DNA of 64,000 nucleotides, taken from positions 14,388,157 through 14,452,156 of the forward strand of contig NW_027480429.1 in NCBI RefSeq assembly GCF_051401765.1, read 5' to 3'. A model generated the notes under the pieces. The model made no database searches. It was not told the origin of the DNA and was given only the letters and a program-made list of their open reading frames with translations. Both the position numbers and the translations under genes were made by a program. Origin of the DNA: Calliopsis andreniformis (taxonomy: Eukaryota; Arthropoda; Insecta; Hymenoptera; Andrenidae). Positions 11,779-24,487 of the stretch are shown one piece after another. Positions within the stretch are counted from its first letter, which is position 1; each line of letters starts with the position of its first letter.

Positions 11779-13989
11779 CGAAGCATAAAGTACAAAATAA
11801 ATAGAACAGTTTTTCCATTGTATAAAACGAATAATTGCTACCAGTGTAAAAGTTATGGTCATTTCTACTTCCCGGGCAACCTAGGCTTCACCCTAGGGCG
11901 TTGTTCCACCAGATGGAATAGTTAGGGCCTAAGAAGTCAACGCCAGAAGCATAAAATACGATATAAATACAACAGCTTTTCCATCGTATGAAACAAATAA
12001 TTTCAACCAGTTTGATAGCGATGGTCACTTCTACGTAGCGGGCAACCTAGGCTTCACTCTAGGGCGTTGCTCCACCAGATAGAATAGCTAGGGCCTTAGA
12101 AGTCAACGCCCGAAGCATAAAATACAATATAAATACAACAGTTTTTCCATCGTATAAAACGAATAATTGCAACCAGTGTGAAAGTAATGGTCATTTCTAC
12201 GTTCCGGGCAACCTAGGCTTCACTCTACGGCGTTGTTCCACCAGATCGAATAGTTAGGGCCTAAGAAGTCAACACCAGAAGAATAAAATACAAAATAAAT
12301 ACAACAGCCTTTACACCGTATAAAACGAATAATTGCAACCTGTGTGAAGGTTATGGTCATATCTACGTTCCGGGCAACCTAAGCTTCACTGTAGGGCGTT
12401 GCTCCACCAGACTGAAGTGTTAGGGCCTAAGAAGTCAACGCTCGAAGCATAAAATACAATAGAAATACAACAGTTTTTCCATCGTATAAAACGAATAATT
12501 GCAACCATTATGAAACCTATGGTCATTTCTACGTTCCGGGCAACCTAGGCTTCACTCTATGGCATTCTTCCACCACATCGAATAGCTATGGCCTCAGAAG
12601 TCAACGCCTGAAGCATAAAATACAATAAAAATGCAACAGTCTTTCCGTCCTATAACAGGAATAATTGCAACCCGTGTGAAAGTGATGGTCATTTCTACGT
12701 TCCAGGCAACCTAGGCTTCACTCTAGGTCGTTGCTCCACCAGATCAAACAGTTAGGGCCTTAGAAGTCAACGCCCGAAGCATAAAATACAAAATAAATAG
12801 AACATTTTTTCCATTGTATAAAACGAATAATTGCAACCTGTGTGAAGGTTATGGTCATACCTACGTTCCGGGCAACCTATGCTTCACTGTAGGGCGTTGC
12901 TCCACCAGATCGAAGTGTTAGGGCCTAAGAAGTCAGCGCCAGAAGCATTAAATACAATATAAATACAACAGTTTTTCCATCGTATAAAACTAATAATTGC
13001 AACCAGTGTGAAAGTTATGGTCATTTCTACATTCCGAGCAACCGAGGCTTCACTCTAGGGCGTCGCTCCAACAGATTGAATAGTTAGGGCCTTAGAAGTC
13101 AACGCCCGAAGCATAAAATGCAATAAAAATACAACAGTTTTTCCATCGTATAACAGGGTTAATTGCAACCAGTTTGAAAGCGATGGTCATTTCTACGTTC
13201 CGGGCAACCTAGGCTTCACTCTAGGACGTTGCTCTACTAGATCGAATAGTTAGGGCCATAGAAGTCAACGCCAGAAGCATAAAATACGATATAAATACAA
13301 CAGCTTTTCCATCGTATAAAAGGAATAACTGCAAACAGTGTGAAAGTACTGGTCATTTCTACGTTCCGGGTAACCTAGGCTTCTCTCTAGGGCGTTGTTC
13401 CACCAGATCGAATAGTTAGGGACTAACAAGTGAACGCCAGAAGCATAAAATACAATATAAATACAACAGTTTTTCCATCGTATAAATCGAATAATTGCAA
13501 CCAGTGTGAAAGTAATGGTCATTTCTACGTTCCGGGCAGCCTGGGCTTCTCGCTAGGGTGTTGCTCCACCAGATGGAATAGCTAGGGCCTTAGAAGTCAA
13601 CGCCCGAAGCATAAAATGCAAAATAAATAGGACAGTTTTTCCATTGTATAAAACGAATATTTGCAACCAGTCTGAAAGTACTGGTCATTTCTACGTTCCG
13701 GGTAACCTAGGTTTCACACTAGGGCGTTGCTCCACCAGATCGAATAGCTAGGGACTTCGACTTCAACACCAGAAGGATAAAATACAATATAAGAACAAAA
13801 GTTTTTCCATCGTATAAAATGAATAATTGCAGACATTGTGAAAGTAATGGTCATTTCTACGTTCCAGTCAACCTAGGTGTCACTCTAGGGCGTTGCTCCA
13901 CCACATCTAATAGCTACGGCTTTAGAAGTCAACGCCAGGAGCATAAAATACAATATAAATACAACAGCTTTTCCATCGTATAAAATGAA
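11779..13989 (+). repeat. Mixed, increasingly diverged monomers
   Basis: About 13 monomers. The stretch 11940-12430 reuses the CAACACCAGAAGAAT / TTTACACCGTATAAAAC monomer seen upstream. From about 13550 a distinct subfamily appears, with GGTAACCTAGGTTTCACACTAGG and GAATAGCTAGGGACTT. No long duplicate block was found here. Confidence 0.75.
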
Positions 13990-15645
13990 TAACAGCAACC
14001 AGTCTGAAAGTAATGGTCATTTCTACGTTCCGGGTAACCTAGGTTTCACACTAGGGCGTTGCTCCACCAGATCGAATAGCTAGGGACTTAGAATTCAACG
14101 CCAGAAGGATAAAATACAATATAAGTACAACAGTTTTTCCATCGTGTCAAATGAATAATTGCAGACATTGTGAAAGTAATGGTCGTTTCTACGTTCCGGG
14201 CAACCTAGGCTGCACTCTAGGGTGTTGCTCCACCAGATGGAAGAGATAGGGACTTAGAATTCAATGCCAGAAGCATAAAATGCAATATAAATATAACAGC
14301 TTTTCCATCGTATAAAACGAATAATAGCAACCAGTGTGAAAGTTATGGTCATTTCCACTTTCCGGGCAACCTAGGCTTCACTCTAGGGCGTTGCTCCACC
14401 AGTTCGAATAGTTAGGGCCTTAGAAGTCAGCGCCCGAAGCATAATATGCAAAATAAATAGAACAGTTTTTCCATTGTATAAAACGAATAACTGTAACCAG
14501 TGGGAAAGTACTGGTCATTTCTACGTTCCGGGCAACCTAGGCTTCACTGTAGGGCGTTGCTCCACCAAATCGAATAGTTAGGGCCTTAGAAGTCAACTCC
14601 CGGAGCATAAAATACAATATAAATACAACAGCTTTGCCATCTTATAAAATGAATAATTGCAACCAGTGTGAATGTTATGGTCATTTCTACGTTCCGGGCA
14701 ACCTAGGCTGCACTCTAGGGTGTTGCTCCACCAGATGGAATAGCTAGGGCCTTAGAAGTCAACGCCCGAAGCATAAAATGCAAAATAAATATAACAGCTT
14801 TTCCATCGTATGAAACGAATAACAGCAACCAGTCTGAAAGTACTGGACATTTCTACGTTCCGGGTAACCTAGGTTTCACACTAGGGCGTTGCTCCACCAG
14901 ATCGAATAGCTAGGAACTTAGAAGTCAACGCCAGGGGCATAAAATACAATATAAATACAACAGCTTTTCCATCGTATAAAATGAATAATTGCAGACACTG
15001 TGAAAGTAATGGTCATTTCTACGTTCCGGGCAACCAAGGCTTCACTGTAGGGCGTTGCTCCACCCAAATCGAATAGTTGGGGCCTTAGAAGTCAACGCCC
15101 GAAGCATAAAATACAATATAAGTACAACAGCTTTGCCATCGTATAAAATGAATAATTGCAAACAGTGTGAAGGTAATGGCCATTTCTACGTTCCGAGCAA
15201 CCTAGGCTTCACTCTAGGGCGTTGCTCCACCAGATCGAATGGTTAGGGCCTAAGAAGTCAACGCCAGAAGCATAAAATACGATATAAATACAACAGCTTT
15301 TCCATCGTAGAAAACGATTAATGGCAACCAGTGTGAATGTTATGGTCATTTCTACGTTCCGGGCAACCTAGGCTTCAGTCTAGGGCCTTGCTCCACCAGA
15401 TCGAATAGTTAGGGCCTTAGAAGTCAACGCCAGAAGCATAAAATACGATAAAGATGCAACAGCTTTCCATCGTATAACAGGAATAACTGCAAACAGTGTG
15501 ATAGTACTAGTCATTACTACGTTCCGGGTAATCTAGGCTTCACTCTAGGGCGTTGCTCCACCAGATCGAATAGTTAGTGCCTTAGAAGTCAACGCCAGAA
15601 GCATAAAATACAATATAAATACAACAGTTTTTCCATCGTATAAAA
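13990..15645 (+). repeat. Diverged-subfamily block, copy 1 (offset ~17111 bp)
   Basis: Ten monomers that recur at 31100-32755. Shared rare features include GTAACCTAGGTTTCACACTA, CTTAGAATTCAA, AATTGCAGACATTG, TCCACCCAAATCG, CGATTAATGGC or CAATTAATGGC, and the short monomer ATACGATAAAGATGCAACAG with TAGTACTAGTCATTACTACG. There are more scattered differences than in the other pairs, and one base is missing in copy 2 (GCATAAATAC near 31717), which shifts the offset from 17111 to 17110. Confidence 0.8.
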
Positions 15646-15734
15646 CTAATAATTGCAACCAGTGTGAAAGTTATGGTCATTTCTACATTCCGAGCAACCG
15701 AGGCTTCACTCTAGGGCGTTGCACCAACAGATTG

Positions 15735-18700
15735 AATAGTTAGGGCCTTAGAAGTCAACGCCCGAAGCATAAAATGCAATAAAAATACAACAGTTTTTCC
15801 ATCGTATAACAGGGTTAATTGCAACCAGTTTGAAAGCGATGGTCATTTCTACGTTCCGGGCAACCTAGGCTTCACTCTAGGACGTTGCTCTACTAGATCG
15901 AATAGTTAGGGCCATTGAAGTCAACGCCAGAAGCATAAAATACGATATAAATACAACATCTTTTCAATCCTATAAAAGGAATAATTGCAAACAGTGTGAA
16001 AGTAATTGTCATTTCTACGTTCCGGATAACCTAGGCTACACTCTAGGGCGTTGCTCCACCAGATCAAACAGTTAGGGCCTTAGAAGTCAACGCCCGAAGC
16101 ATAAAATACAAAATAAATAGAACAGTTTTTCCATCGCAGAAAACGAATAATTGCAACCAGTGTGAAAGTTATGGTCATTTCTATATTCCGAGCACCCTAG
16201 GCTGCACTCTAGGGCCTTGCTCTACCAGGTCGAATAGTTAGGGCCTAAGAAGTGAACGCCAGAAGCATAAAATACAATATAAATACAACAGTTTTTCCAT
16301 CGTATAAAACGAATAATTGCAACCAGTGTGAAAGTAATGATCATTTCTACATTCCGAGCAACCTAGGCTTCACTCTAGGGCGTTGCTCCAACAGATTGAA
16401 TAGTTAGGGCCTTAGAAGTCAACGCCCGAAGCATAAAATGCAATAAAAATACAACAGTTTTTCCATCGTATAACAGGATTAATTGCAACCAGTTTGAAAG
16501 TGATGGTCATTTCTACGTTCCGGGCAACCTAGGCTTCACTCTAGGCCGTTGCTGCACTAGATCGAATAGCTAGGGCCTTAGAAGTCAACGCCAGAGGCAT
16601 ATAATACAATATAAATACAACAGCTTTTCCATCGTAAAAAACGAATAATTGCAAACAGTGTGAAAGTAATTGTCATTTCTTCGTTCCGGGCAACCTAGGC
16701 TTCACTCTATGGCATTGCTCCACCGAGATCAAACAGTTAGGGCCTTAGAAGTCAACGCCCGAAGCATAAAATACAAAATAAAAAGAACAGTTTTTCCATT
16801 GTATAAAACGAATAATTGCTACCAGTGTAAATGTTATGGTCATTTCTACGTTCCGGGCAACCTAGGCTTCACCCTAGGGCGTTGTTCCACCAGATCGAAT
16901 AGTTAGGGCCCAAGAAGTGAACGCCAGAAGCATAAAATACAATATAAACACAACAGTTTTTCCATCGTATAAAACGAATAATTGCAACCAGTGTGAAAGT
17001 TCTGGACATTTCTACATTCCCAGCAACCTAGGCTTCACTCTAGGGCGTTGCTCCAACAGATTGAATAGTTAGGGCCTTAGAAGTCAACGCCCGAAGCATA
17101 AAGTGCAATAAAAATACAACAGTTTTTCCATCGTATAACAGGATTAATTGCAACCAGTTTGAAAGTGATGGTCATTTCTACGTTCCGGGCAACCTAGGCT
17201 TCACTCTAGGGCGTTGCTGCACTAGATCGAATAGCTAGGGCCTTAGAAGTCAACGCCAGAGGCATATAATACAATATAAATACAACAGCTTTTCCATCGT
17301 AAAAAACGAATAATTGCAAACAGTGTGAAAGTAATTGTCATTTCTTCGTTCCGGGCAACCTAGGCTTCACTCTATGGCATTGCTCCACCGAGATCAAACA
17401 GTTAGGGCCTTAGAAGTCAACGCCCGAAGCATAAAATACAAAATAAAAAGAACAGTTTTTCCATTGTATAAAACGAATAATTGCTACCAGTGTAAATGTT
17501 ATGGTCATTTCTACGTTCCGGGCAACCTAGGCTTCACCCTAGGGCGTTGTTCCACCAGATCGAATAGTTAGGGCCCAAGAAGTGAACGCCAGAAGCATAA
17601 AATACAATATAAACACAACAGTTTTTCCATCGTATAAAACGAATAATTGCAACCAGTGTGAAAGTTCTGGACATTTCTACATTCCCAGCAACCTAGGCTT
17701 CACTCTAGGGCGTTGCTCCAACAGATTGAATAGTTAGGGCCTTAGAAGTCAACGCCCGAAGCATAAAATGCAATAAAAATACAACAGTTTTTCCATCGTA
17801 TAACAGGATTAATTGCAACCAGTTTGAAAGTGATGGTCATTTCTACGTTCCGGGCAACCTAGGCTTCACTCTAGGGCGTTGCTGCACTAGATCGAATAGC
17901 TAGGGCCTTAGAAGTCAACGCCAGAGGCATATAATACAATATAAATACAACAGCGTTTCCATCGTAAAAAACGAATAATTGCAAACAGTGTGAAAGTAAT
18001 TGTCATTTCTTCGTTCCGGGCAACCTAGGCTTCACTCTATGGCGTTGCTCCACCGAGATCAAACAGTTAGGGCCTTAGAAGTCAACGCCCGAAGCATAAA
18101 ATACAAAATAAAAAGAACAGTTTTTCCATTGTATAAAACGAATAATTGCTACCAGTGTAAATGTTATGGTCATTTCTACGTTCCGGGCAACCTAGGCTTC
18201 ACTGTAGGGCGTTGCTCCACCAGATCGAAGTGTTAGGGCCTAAGAAGTCAACGCCCGAAGCATAAAATACAATAGAAATGCAACAGTTTTTCCATCGTAT
18301 AAAACGAATAATTGCAACCATTATGAAACTTATGGTCATTTCTACGTTCCGGGCAACCTAGGCTTCACCCTAGGGCGTTGTTCCACCAGATCGAATAGTT
18401 AGGGCCTAAGAAGTGAACGCCAGAAGCATAAAATGCAATAAAAATACAACAGTTTTTCGATCGTATAACAGGATTAATTGCAACCAGTTTGATAGTGAAG
18501 GTCATTTCTACATTCCGAGCAACCTAGGCTTCACTCTAGGGCGTTGCTCCACCAGATCGAATAGCTAGGGACTTAGAATTCAATGCCAGAAGCATAATAT
18601 GCAATATAAATATAACAGCTTTTCCATCGTATAAAACGAATAATAGCAACCAGTGTGAAAGTTATGGTCATTTCTACTTCCCGGGCAACCTAGACTTCAC

Positions 18701-21217
18701 TCTAGGGCGTTGCTCCTCCAGATGGAATAGTTAGGGCCTAAGAAGTCAACGCCAGAAGCATAAAATACGATATAAATACAACAGCTTTTCCATCGTATAA
18801 AACGAATAATTGCTACCCGTATGGAAGTGATGGTCATTTCTACGTTCCGGGCAACCTAGGCCTCACTCTAGGGTGTTGTTCCACCAGATTGAATAGTTAG
18901 TGCCTAAGAAATCAACGCCAGAAGCATAAAATACAAAATAAATAGAACAGTTTTTCCATCGCAGAAAACGAATAATTGCAACCAGTGTGAAAGTTATGGT
19001 CATTTCTATATTCCGAGCACCCTAGGCTGCACTCTAGGGCGTTGCTCTACCAGGTCGAATAGTTAGGGCCTAAGAAGTGAACGCCAGAAGCATAAAATAC
19101 AATATAAATACAACAGTTTTTCCATCGTATAAAACGAATAATTGCAACCAGTGTGAAAGTAATGATCATTTCTACATTCCGAGCAACCTAGGCTTCACTC
19201 TAGGGCGTTGCTCCAACAGATTGAATAGTTAGGGCCTTAGAAGTCAACGCCCGAAGCATAAAATGCAATAAAAATACAACAGTTTTTCCATCGTATAACA
19301 GGATTAATTGCAACCAGTTTGAAAGTGATGGTCATTTCTACGTTCCGGGCAACCTAGGCTTCACTCTAGGGCGTTGCTGCACTAGATCGAATAGCTATGG
19401 CCTTAGAAGTCAACGCCAGAGGCATATAATACAATATAAATACAACAGCTTTTCCATCGTAAAAAACGAATAATTGAAAACAGTGTGAAAGTAATTGTCA
19501 TTTCTTCGTTCCGGGCAACCTAGGCTTCACTCTATGGCATTGCTCCACCGAGATCAAACAGTTAGGGCCTTAGAAGTCAACGCCCGAAGCATAAAATACA
19601 AAATAAAAAGAACAGTTTTTCCATTGTATAAAACGAATAATTGCTACCAGTGTAAATGTTATGGTCATTTCTACGTTCCGGGCAACCTAGGCTTCACCCT
19701 AGGGCGTTGTTCCACCAGATCGAATAGTTAGGGCCCAAGAAGTGAACGCCAGAAGCATAAAATACAATATAAACACAACAGTTTTTCCATCGTATAAAAC
19801 GAATAATTGCAACCAGTGTGAAAGTTCTGGACATTTCTACATTCCCAGCAACCTAGGCTTCACTCTAGGGCGTTGCTCCAACAGATTGAATAGTTAGGGC
19901 CTTAGAAGTCAACGCCCGAAGCATAAAATGCAATAAAAATACAACAGTTTTTCCATCGTATAACAGGGTTAATTGCAACCAGTTTGAAAGCGATGGTCAT
20001 TTCTACGTTCCGGGCAACCTAGGCTTCACTCTAGGACGTTGCTCTACTAGATCGAATAGTTAGGGCCATTGAAGTCAACGCCAGAAGCATAAAATACGAT
20101 ATAAATACAACATCTTTTCAATCCTATAAAAGGAATAATTGCAAACAGTGTGAAAGTAATTGTCATTTCTACGTTCCGGGCAACCTAGGCTACACTCTAG
20201 GGCGTTGCTCCACCAGATCAAACAGTTAGGGCCTTAGAAGTCAACGCCCGAAGCATAAAATACAAAATAAATAGAACAGTTTTTCCATCGCAGAAAACGA
20301 ATAATTGCAACCAGTGTGAAAGTTATGGTCATTTCTATATTCCGAGCACCCTAGGCTGCACTCTAGGGCGTTGCTCTACCAGGTCGAATAGTTAGGGCCT
20401 AAGAAGTGAACGCCAGAAGCATAAAATACAATATAAATACAACAGTTTTTCCATCGTATAAAACGAATAATTGCAACCAGTGTGAAAGTAATGATCATTT
20501 CTACATTCCGAGCAACCTAGGCTTCACTCTAGGGCGTTGCTCCAACAGATTGAATAGTTAGGGCCTTAGAAGTCAACGCCCGAAGCATAAAATGCAATAA
20601 AAATACAACAGTTTTTCCATCGTATAACAGGATTAATTGCAACCAGTTTGAAAGTGATGGTCATTTCTACGTTCCGGGCAACCTAGGCTTCACTCTAGGG
20701 CGTTGCTGCACTAGATCGAATAGCTAGGGCCTTAGAAGTCAACGCCAGAGGCATATAATACAATATAAATACAACAGCTTTTCCATCGTAAAAAACGAAT
20801 AATTGCAAACAGTGTGAAAGTAATTGTCATTTCTTCGTTCCGGGCAACCTAGGCTTCACTCTATGGCATTGCTCCACCGAGATCAAACAGTTAGGGCCTT
20901 AGAAGTCAACGCCCGAAGCATAAAATACAAAATAAAAAGAACAGTTTTTCCATTGTATAAAACGAATAATTGCTACCAGTGTAAATGTTATGGTCATTTC
21001 TACGTTCCGGGCAACCTAGGCTTCACCCTAGGGCGTTGTTCCACCAGATCGAATAGTTAGGGCCCAAGAAGTGAACGCCAGAAGCATAAAATACAATATA
21101 AACACAACAGTTTTTCCATCGTATAAAACGAATAATTGCAACCAGTGTGAAAGTTCTGGACATTTCTACATTCCCAGCAACCTAGGCTTCACTCTAGGGC
21201 GTTGCTCCAACAGATTG
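15735..21217 (+). repeat. 33-monomer tandem duplication, copy 1 (5483 bp)
   Basis: Repeated at once in 21218-26492. Markers that keep the exact 5483-bp spacing include CATCTTTTCAATCCTATAAAAGG (15956 region and 21439 region), CTATATTCCGAGCACC, ATTTCTTCG, and the single-base variant CAGCGTTTCC near 17952 with its partner near 23435. Differences include GAATAATTGC against GATTAATTGC near 18308, AATTGAAAACAG at 19475 against AATTGCAAACAG, and GAACAGTTT against GAACTGTTT near 17454/22937. Internally it consists of 665-bp and 1329-bp higher-order repeats. Confidence 0.88.
16440..18434 (+). repeat. 4-mer higher-order repeat, three units of 665 bp
   Basis: Units begin at GCAATAAAAATAC at 16440, 17105 and 17770; the next such start is at 18435. 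Monomer order within a unit: a GCAATAAAAATAC monomer with AACAGGATTAATTGC; a GGCATATAATAC monomer with CATCGTAAAAAACG and ATTTCTTCG; a CAAAATAAAAAGAACAG monomer with GCTACCAGTGTAAATG; and a CAATATAAACACAACAG monomer with GTTCTGGACATTTC. In the third unit the last monomer is a different type (CAATAGAAATGCAACAG with CCATTATGAAAC). Confidence 0.88.
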
Positions 21218-22560
21218 AATAGTTAGGGCCTTAGAAGTCAACGCCCGAAGCATAAAATGCAATAAAAATACAACAGTTTTTCCATCGTATAACAGGGTTA
21301 ATTGCAACCAGTTTGAAAGCGATGGTCATTTCTACGTTCCGGGCAACCTAGGCTTCACTCTAGGACGTTGCTCTACTAGATCGAATAGTTAGGGCCATTG
21401 AAGTCAACGCCAGAAGCATAAAATACGATATAAATACAACATCTTTTCAATCCTATAAAAGGAATAATTGCAAACAGTGTGAAAGTAATTGTCATTTCTA
21501 CGTTCCGGGCAACCTAGGCTACACTCTAGGGCGTTGCTCCACCAGATCAAACAGTTAGGGCCTTAGAAGTCAACGCCCGAAGCATAAAATACAAAATAAA
21601 TAGAACAGTTTTTCCATCGCAGAAAACGAATAATTGCAACCAGTGTGAAAGTTATGGTCATTTCTATATTCCGAGCACCCTAGGCTGCACTCTAGGGCGT
21701 TGCTCTACCAGGTCGAATAGTTAGGGCCTAAGAAGTGAACGCCAGAAGCATAAAATACAATATAAATACAACAGTTTTTCCATCGTATAAAACGAATAAT
21801 TGCAACCAGTGTGAAAGTAATGATCATTTCTACATTCCGAGCAACCTAGGCTTCACTCTAGGGCGTTGCTCCAACAGATTGAATAGTTAGGGCCTTAGAA
21901 GTCAACGCCCGAAGCATAAAATGCAATAAAAATACAACAGTTTTTCCATCGTATAACAGGATTAATTGCAACCAGTTTGAAAGTGATGGTCATTTCTACG
22001 TTCCGGGCAACCTAGGCTTCACTCTAGGGCGTTGCTGCACTAGATCGAATAGCTAGGGCCTTAGAAGTCAACGCCAGAGGCATATAATACAATATAAATA
22101 CAACAGCTTTTCCATCGTAAAAAACGAATAATTGCAAACAGTGTGAAAGTAATTGTCATTTCTTCGTTCCGGGCAACCTAGGCTTCACTCTATGGCATTG
22201 CTCCACCGAGATTAAACAGTTAGGGCCTTAGAAGTCAACGCCCGAAGCATAAAATACAAAATAAAAAGAACAGTTTTTCCATTGTATAAAACGAATAATT
22301 GCTACCAGTGTAAATGTTATGGTCATTTCTACGTTCCGGGCAACCTAGGCTTCACCCTAGGGCGTTGTTCCACCAGATCGAATAGTTAGGGCCCAAGAAG
22401 TGAACGCCAGAAGCATAAAATACAATATAAACACAACAGTTTTTCCATCGTATAAAACGAATAATTGCAACCAGTGTGAAAGTTCTGGACATTTCTACAT
22501 TCCCAGCAACCTAGGCTTCACTCTAGGGCGTTGCTCCAACAGATTGAATAGTTAGGGCCT
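19005..22560 (+). repeat. 8-mer higher-order repeat (1329 bp), about 2.7 units
   Basis: Units begin at CTATATTCCGAGCAC at 19005, 20334 and 21663. An 8-mer contains the 4-mer plus four others: the GCAGAAAACG monomer, the TAATGATCATTTCTAC monomer, the AACAGGGTTAATTGC monomer and the CATCTTTTCAATCC monomer. Near 22560 the third unit changes into the 4-mer pattern, with AACAGGATTAATTGC instead of AACAGGGTTAATTGC. The array passes through the junction of the 5483-bp copies at 21217/21218. Confidence 0.82.
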
Positions 22561-23917
22561 TAGAAGTCAACGCCCGAAGCATAAAGTGCAATAAAAATAC
22601 AACAGTTTTTCCATCGTATAACAGGATTAATTGCAACCAGTTTGAAAGTGATGGTCATTTCTACGTTCCGGGCAACCTAGGCTTCACTCTAGGGCGTTGC
22701 TGCACTAGATCGAATAGCTAGGGCCTTAGAAGTCAACGCCAGAGGCATATAATACAATATAAATACAACAGCTTTTCCATCGTAAAAAACGAATAATTGC
22801 AAACAGTGTGAAAGTAATTGTCATTTCTTCGTTCCGGGCAACCTAGGCTTCACTCTATGGCATTGCTCCACCGAGATCAAACAGTTAGGGCCTTAGAAGT
22901 CAACGCCCGAAGCATAAAATACAAAATAAAAAGAACTGTTTTTCCATTGTATAAAACGAATAATTGCTACCAGTGTAAATGTTATGGTCATTTCTACGTT
23001 CCGGGCAACCTAGGCTTCACCCTAGGGCGTTGTTCCACCAGATCGAATAGTTAGGGCCCAAGAAGTGAACGCCAGAAGCATAAAATACAATATAAACACA
23101 ACAGTTTTTCCATCGTATAAAACGAATAATTGCAACCAGTGTGAAAGTTCTGGACATTTCTACATTCCCAGCAACCTAGGCTTCACTCTAGGGCGTTGCT
23201 CCAACAGATTGAATAGTTAGGGCCTTAGAAGTCAACGCCCGAAGCATAAAATGCAATAAAAATACAACAGTTTTTCCATCGTATAACAGGATTAATTGCA
23301 ACCAGTTTGAAAGTGATGGTCATTTCTACGTTCCGGGCAACCTAGGCTTCACTCTAGGGCGTTGCTGCACTAGATCGAATAGCTAGGGCCTTAGAAGTCA
23401 ACGCCAGAGGCATATAATACAATATAAATACAACAGCGTTTCCATCGTAAAAAACGAATAATTGCAAACAGTGTGAAAGTAATTGTCATTTCTTCGTTCC
23501 GGGCAACCTAGGCTTCACTCTATGGCGTTGCTCCACCGAGATCAAACAGTTAGGGCCTTAGAAGTCAACGCCCGAAGCATAAAATACAAAATAAAAAGAA
23601 CAGTTTTTCCATTGTATAAAACGAATAATTGCTACCAGTGTAAATGTTATGGTCATTTCTACGTTCCGGGCAACCTAGGCTTCACTGTAGGGCGTTGCTC
23701 CACCAGATCGAAGTGTTAGGGCCTAAGAAGTCAACGCCCGAAGCATAAAATACAATAGAAATGCAACAGTTTTTCCATCGTATAAAACGATTAATTGCAA
23801 CCATTATGAAACTTATGGTCATTTCTACGTTCCGGGCAACCTAGGCTTCACCCTAGGGCGTTGTTCCACCAGATCGAATAGTTAGGGCCTAAGAAGTGAA
23901 CGCCAGAAGCATAAAAT
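21923..23917 (+). repeat. 4-mer higher-order repeat, second set of three units
   Basis: Duplicate of 16440-18434 inside copy 2 of the 5483-bp duplication; units begin at 21923, 22588 and 23253. The first unit carries GAGATTAAACAG where all others have GAGATCAAACAG, a private change. Confidence 0.86.
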
Positions 23918-24487
23918 GCAATAAAAATACAACAGTTTTTCGATCGTATAACAGGATTAATTGCAACCAGTTTGATAGTGAAGGTCATTTCTACATTCCG
24001 AGCAACCTAGGCTTCACTCTAGGGCGTTGCTCCACCAGATCGAATAGCTAGGGACTTAGAATTCAATGCCAGAAGCATAATATGCAATATAAATATAACA
24101 GCTTTTCCATCGTATAAAACGAATAATAGCAACCAGTGTGAAAGTTATGGTCATTTCTACTTCCCGGGCAACCTAGACTTCACTCTAGGGCGTTGCTCCT
24201 CCAGATGGAATAGTTAGGGCCTAAGAAGTCAACGCCAGAAGCATAAAATACGATATAAATACAACAGCTTTTCCATCGTATAAAACGAATAATTGCTACC
24301 CGTATGGAAGTGATGGTCATTTCTACGTTCCGGGCAACCTAGGCCTCACTCTAGGGTGTTGTTCCACCAGATTGAATAGTTAGTGCCTAAGAAATCAACG
24401 CCAGAAGCATAAAATACAAAATAAATAGAACAGTTTTTCCATCGCAGAAAACGAATAATTGCAACCAGTGTGAAAGTTATGGTCATT

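Noticed and set aside
16678..16692. CENP-B box (canonical pattern TTCGNNNNANNCGGG).
   Set aside because: The nearest match, TTCGTTCCGGG, has TTCG and CGGG three bases apart and not seven, and lacks the central A. The common form TTCTACGTTCCGGG also fails at several fixed positions.
16670..16906. Possible small Cys-rich peptide family (CYQCKCYGHFYVPG-like) repeated through the core.
   Set aside because: The similarity between copies comes from DNA repeats copied exactly, including silent positions and flanks. There is no sign of selection on the protein.
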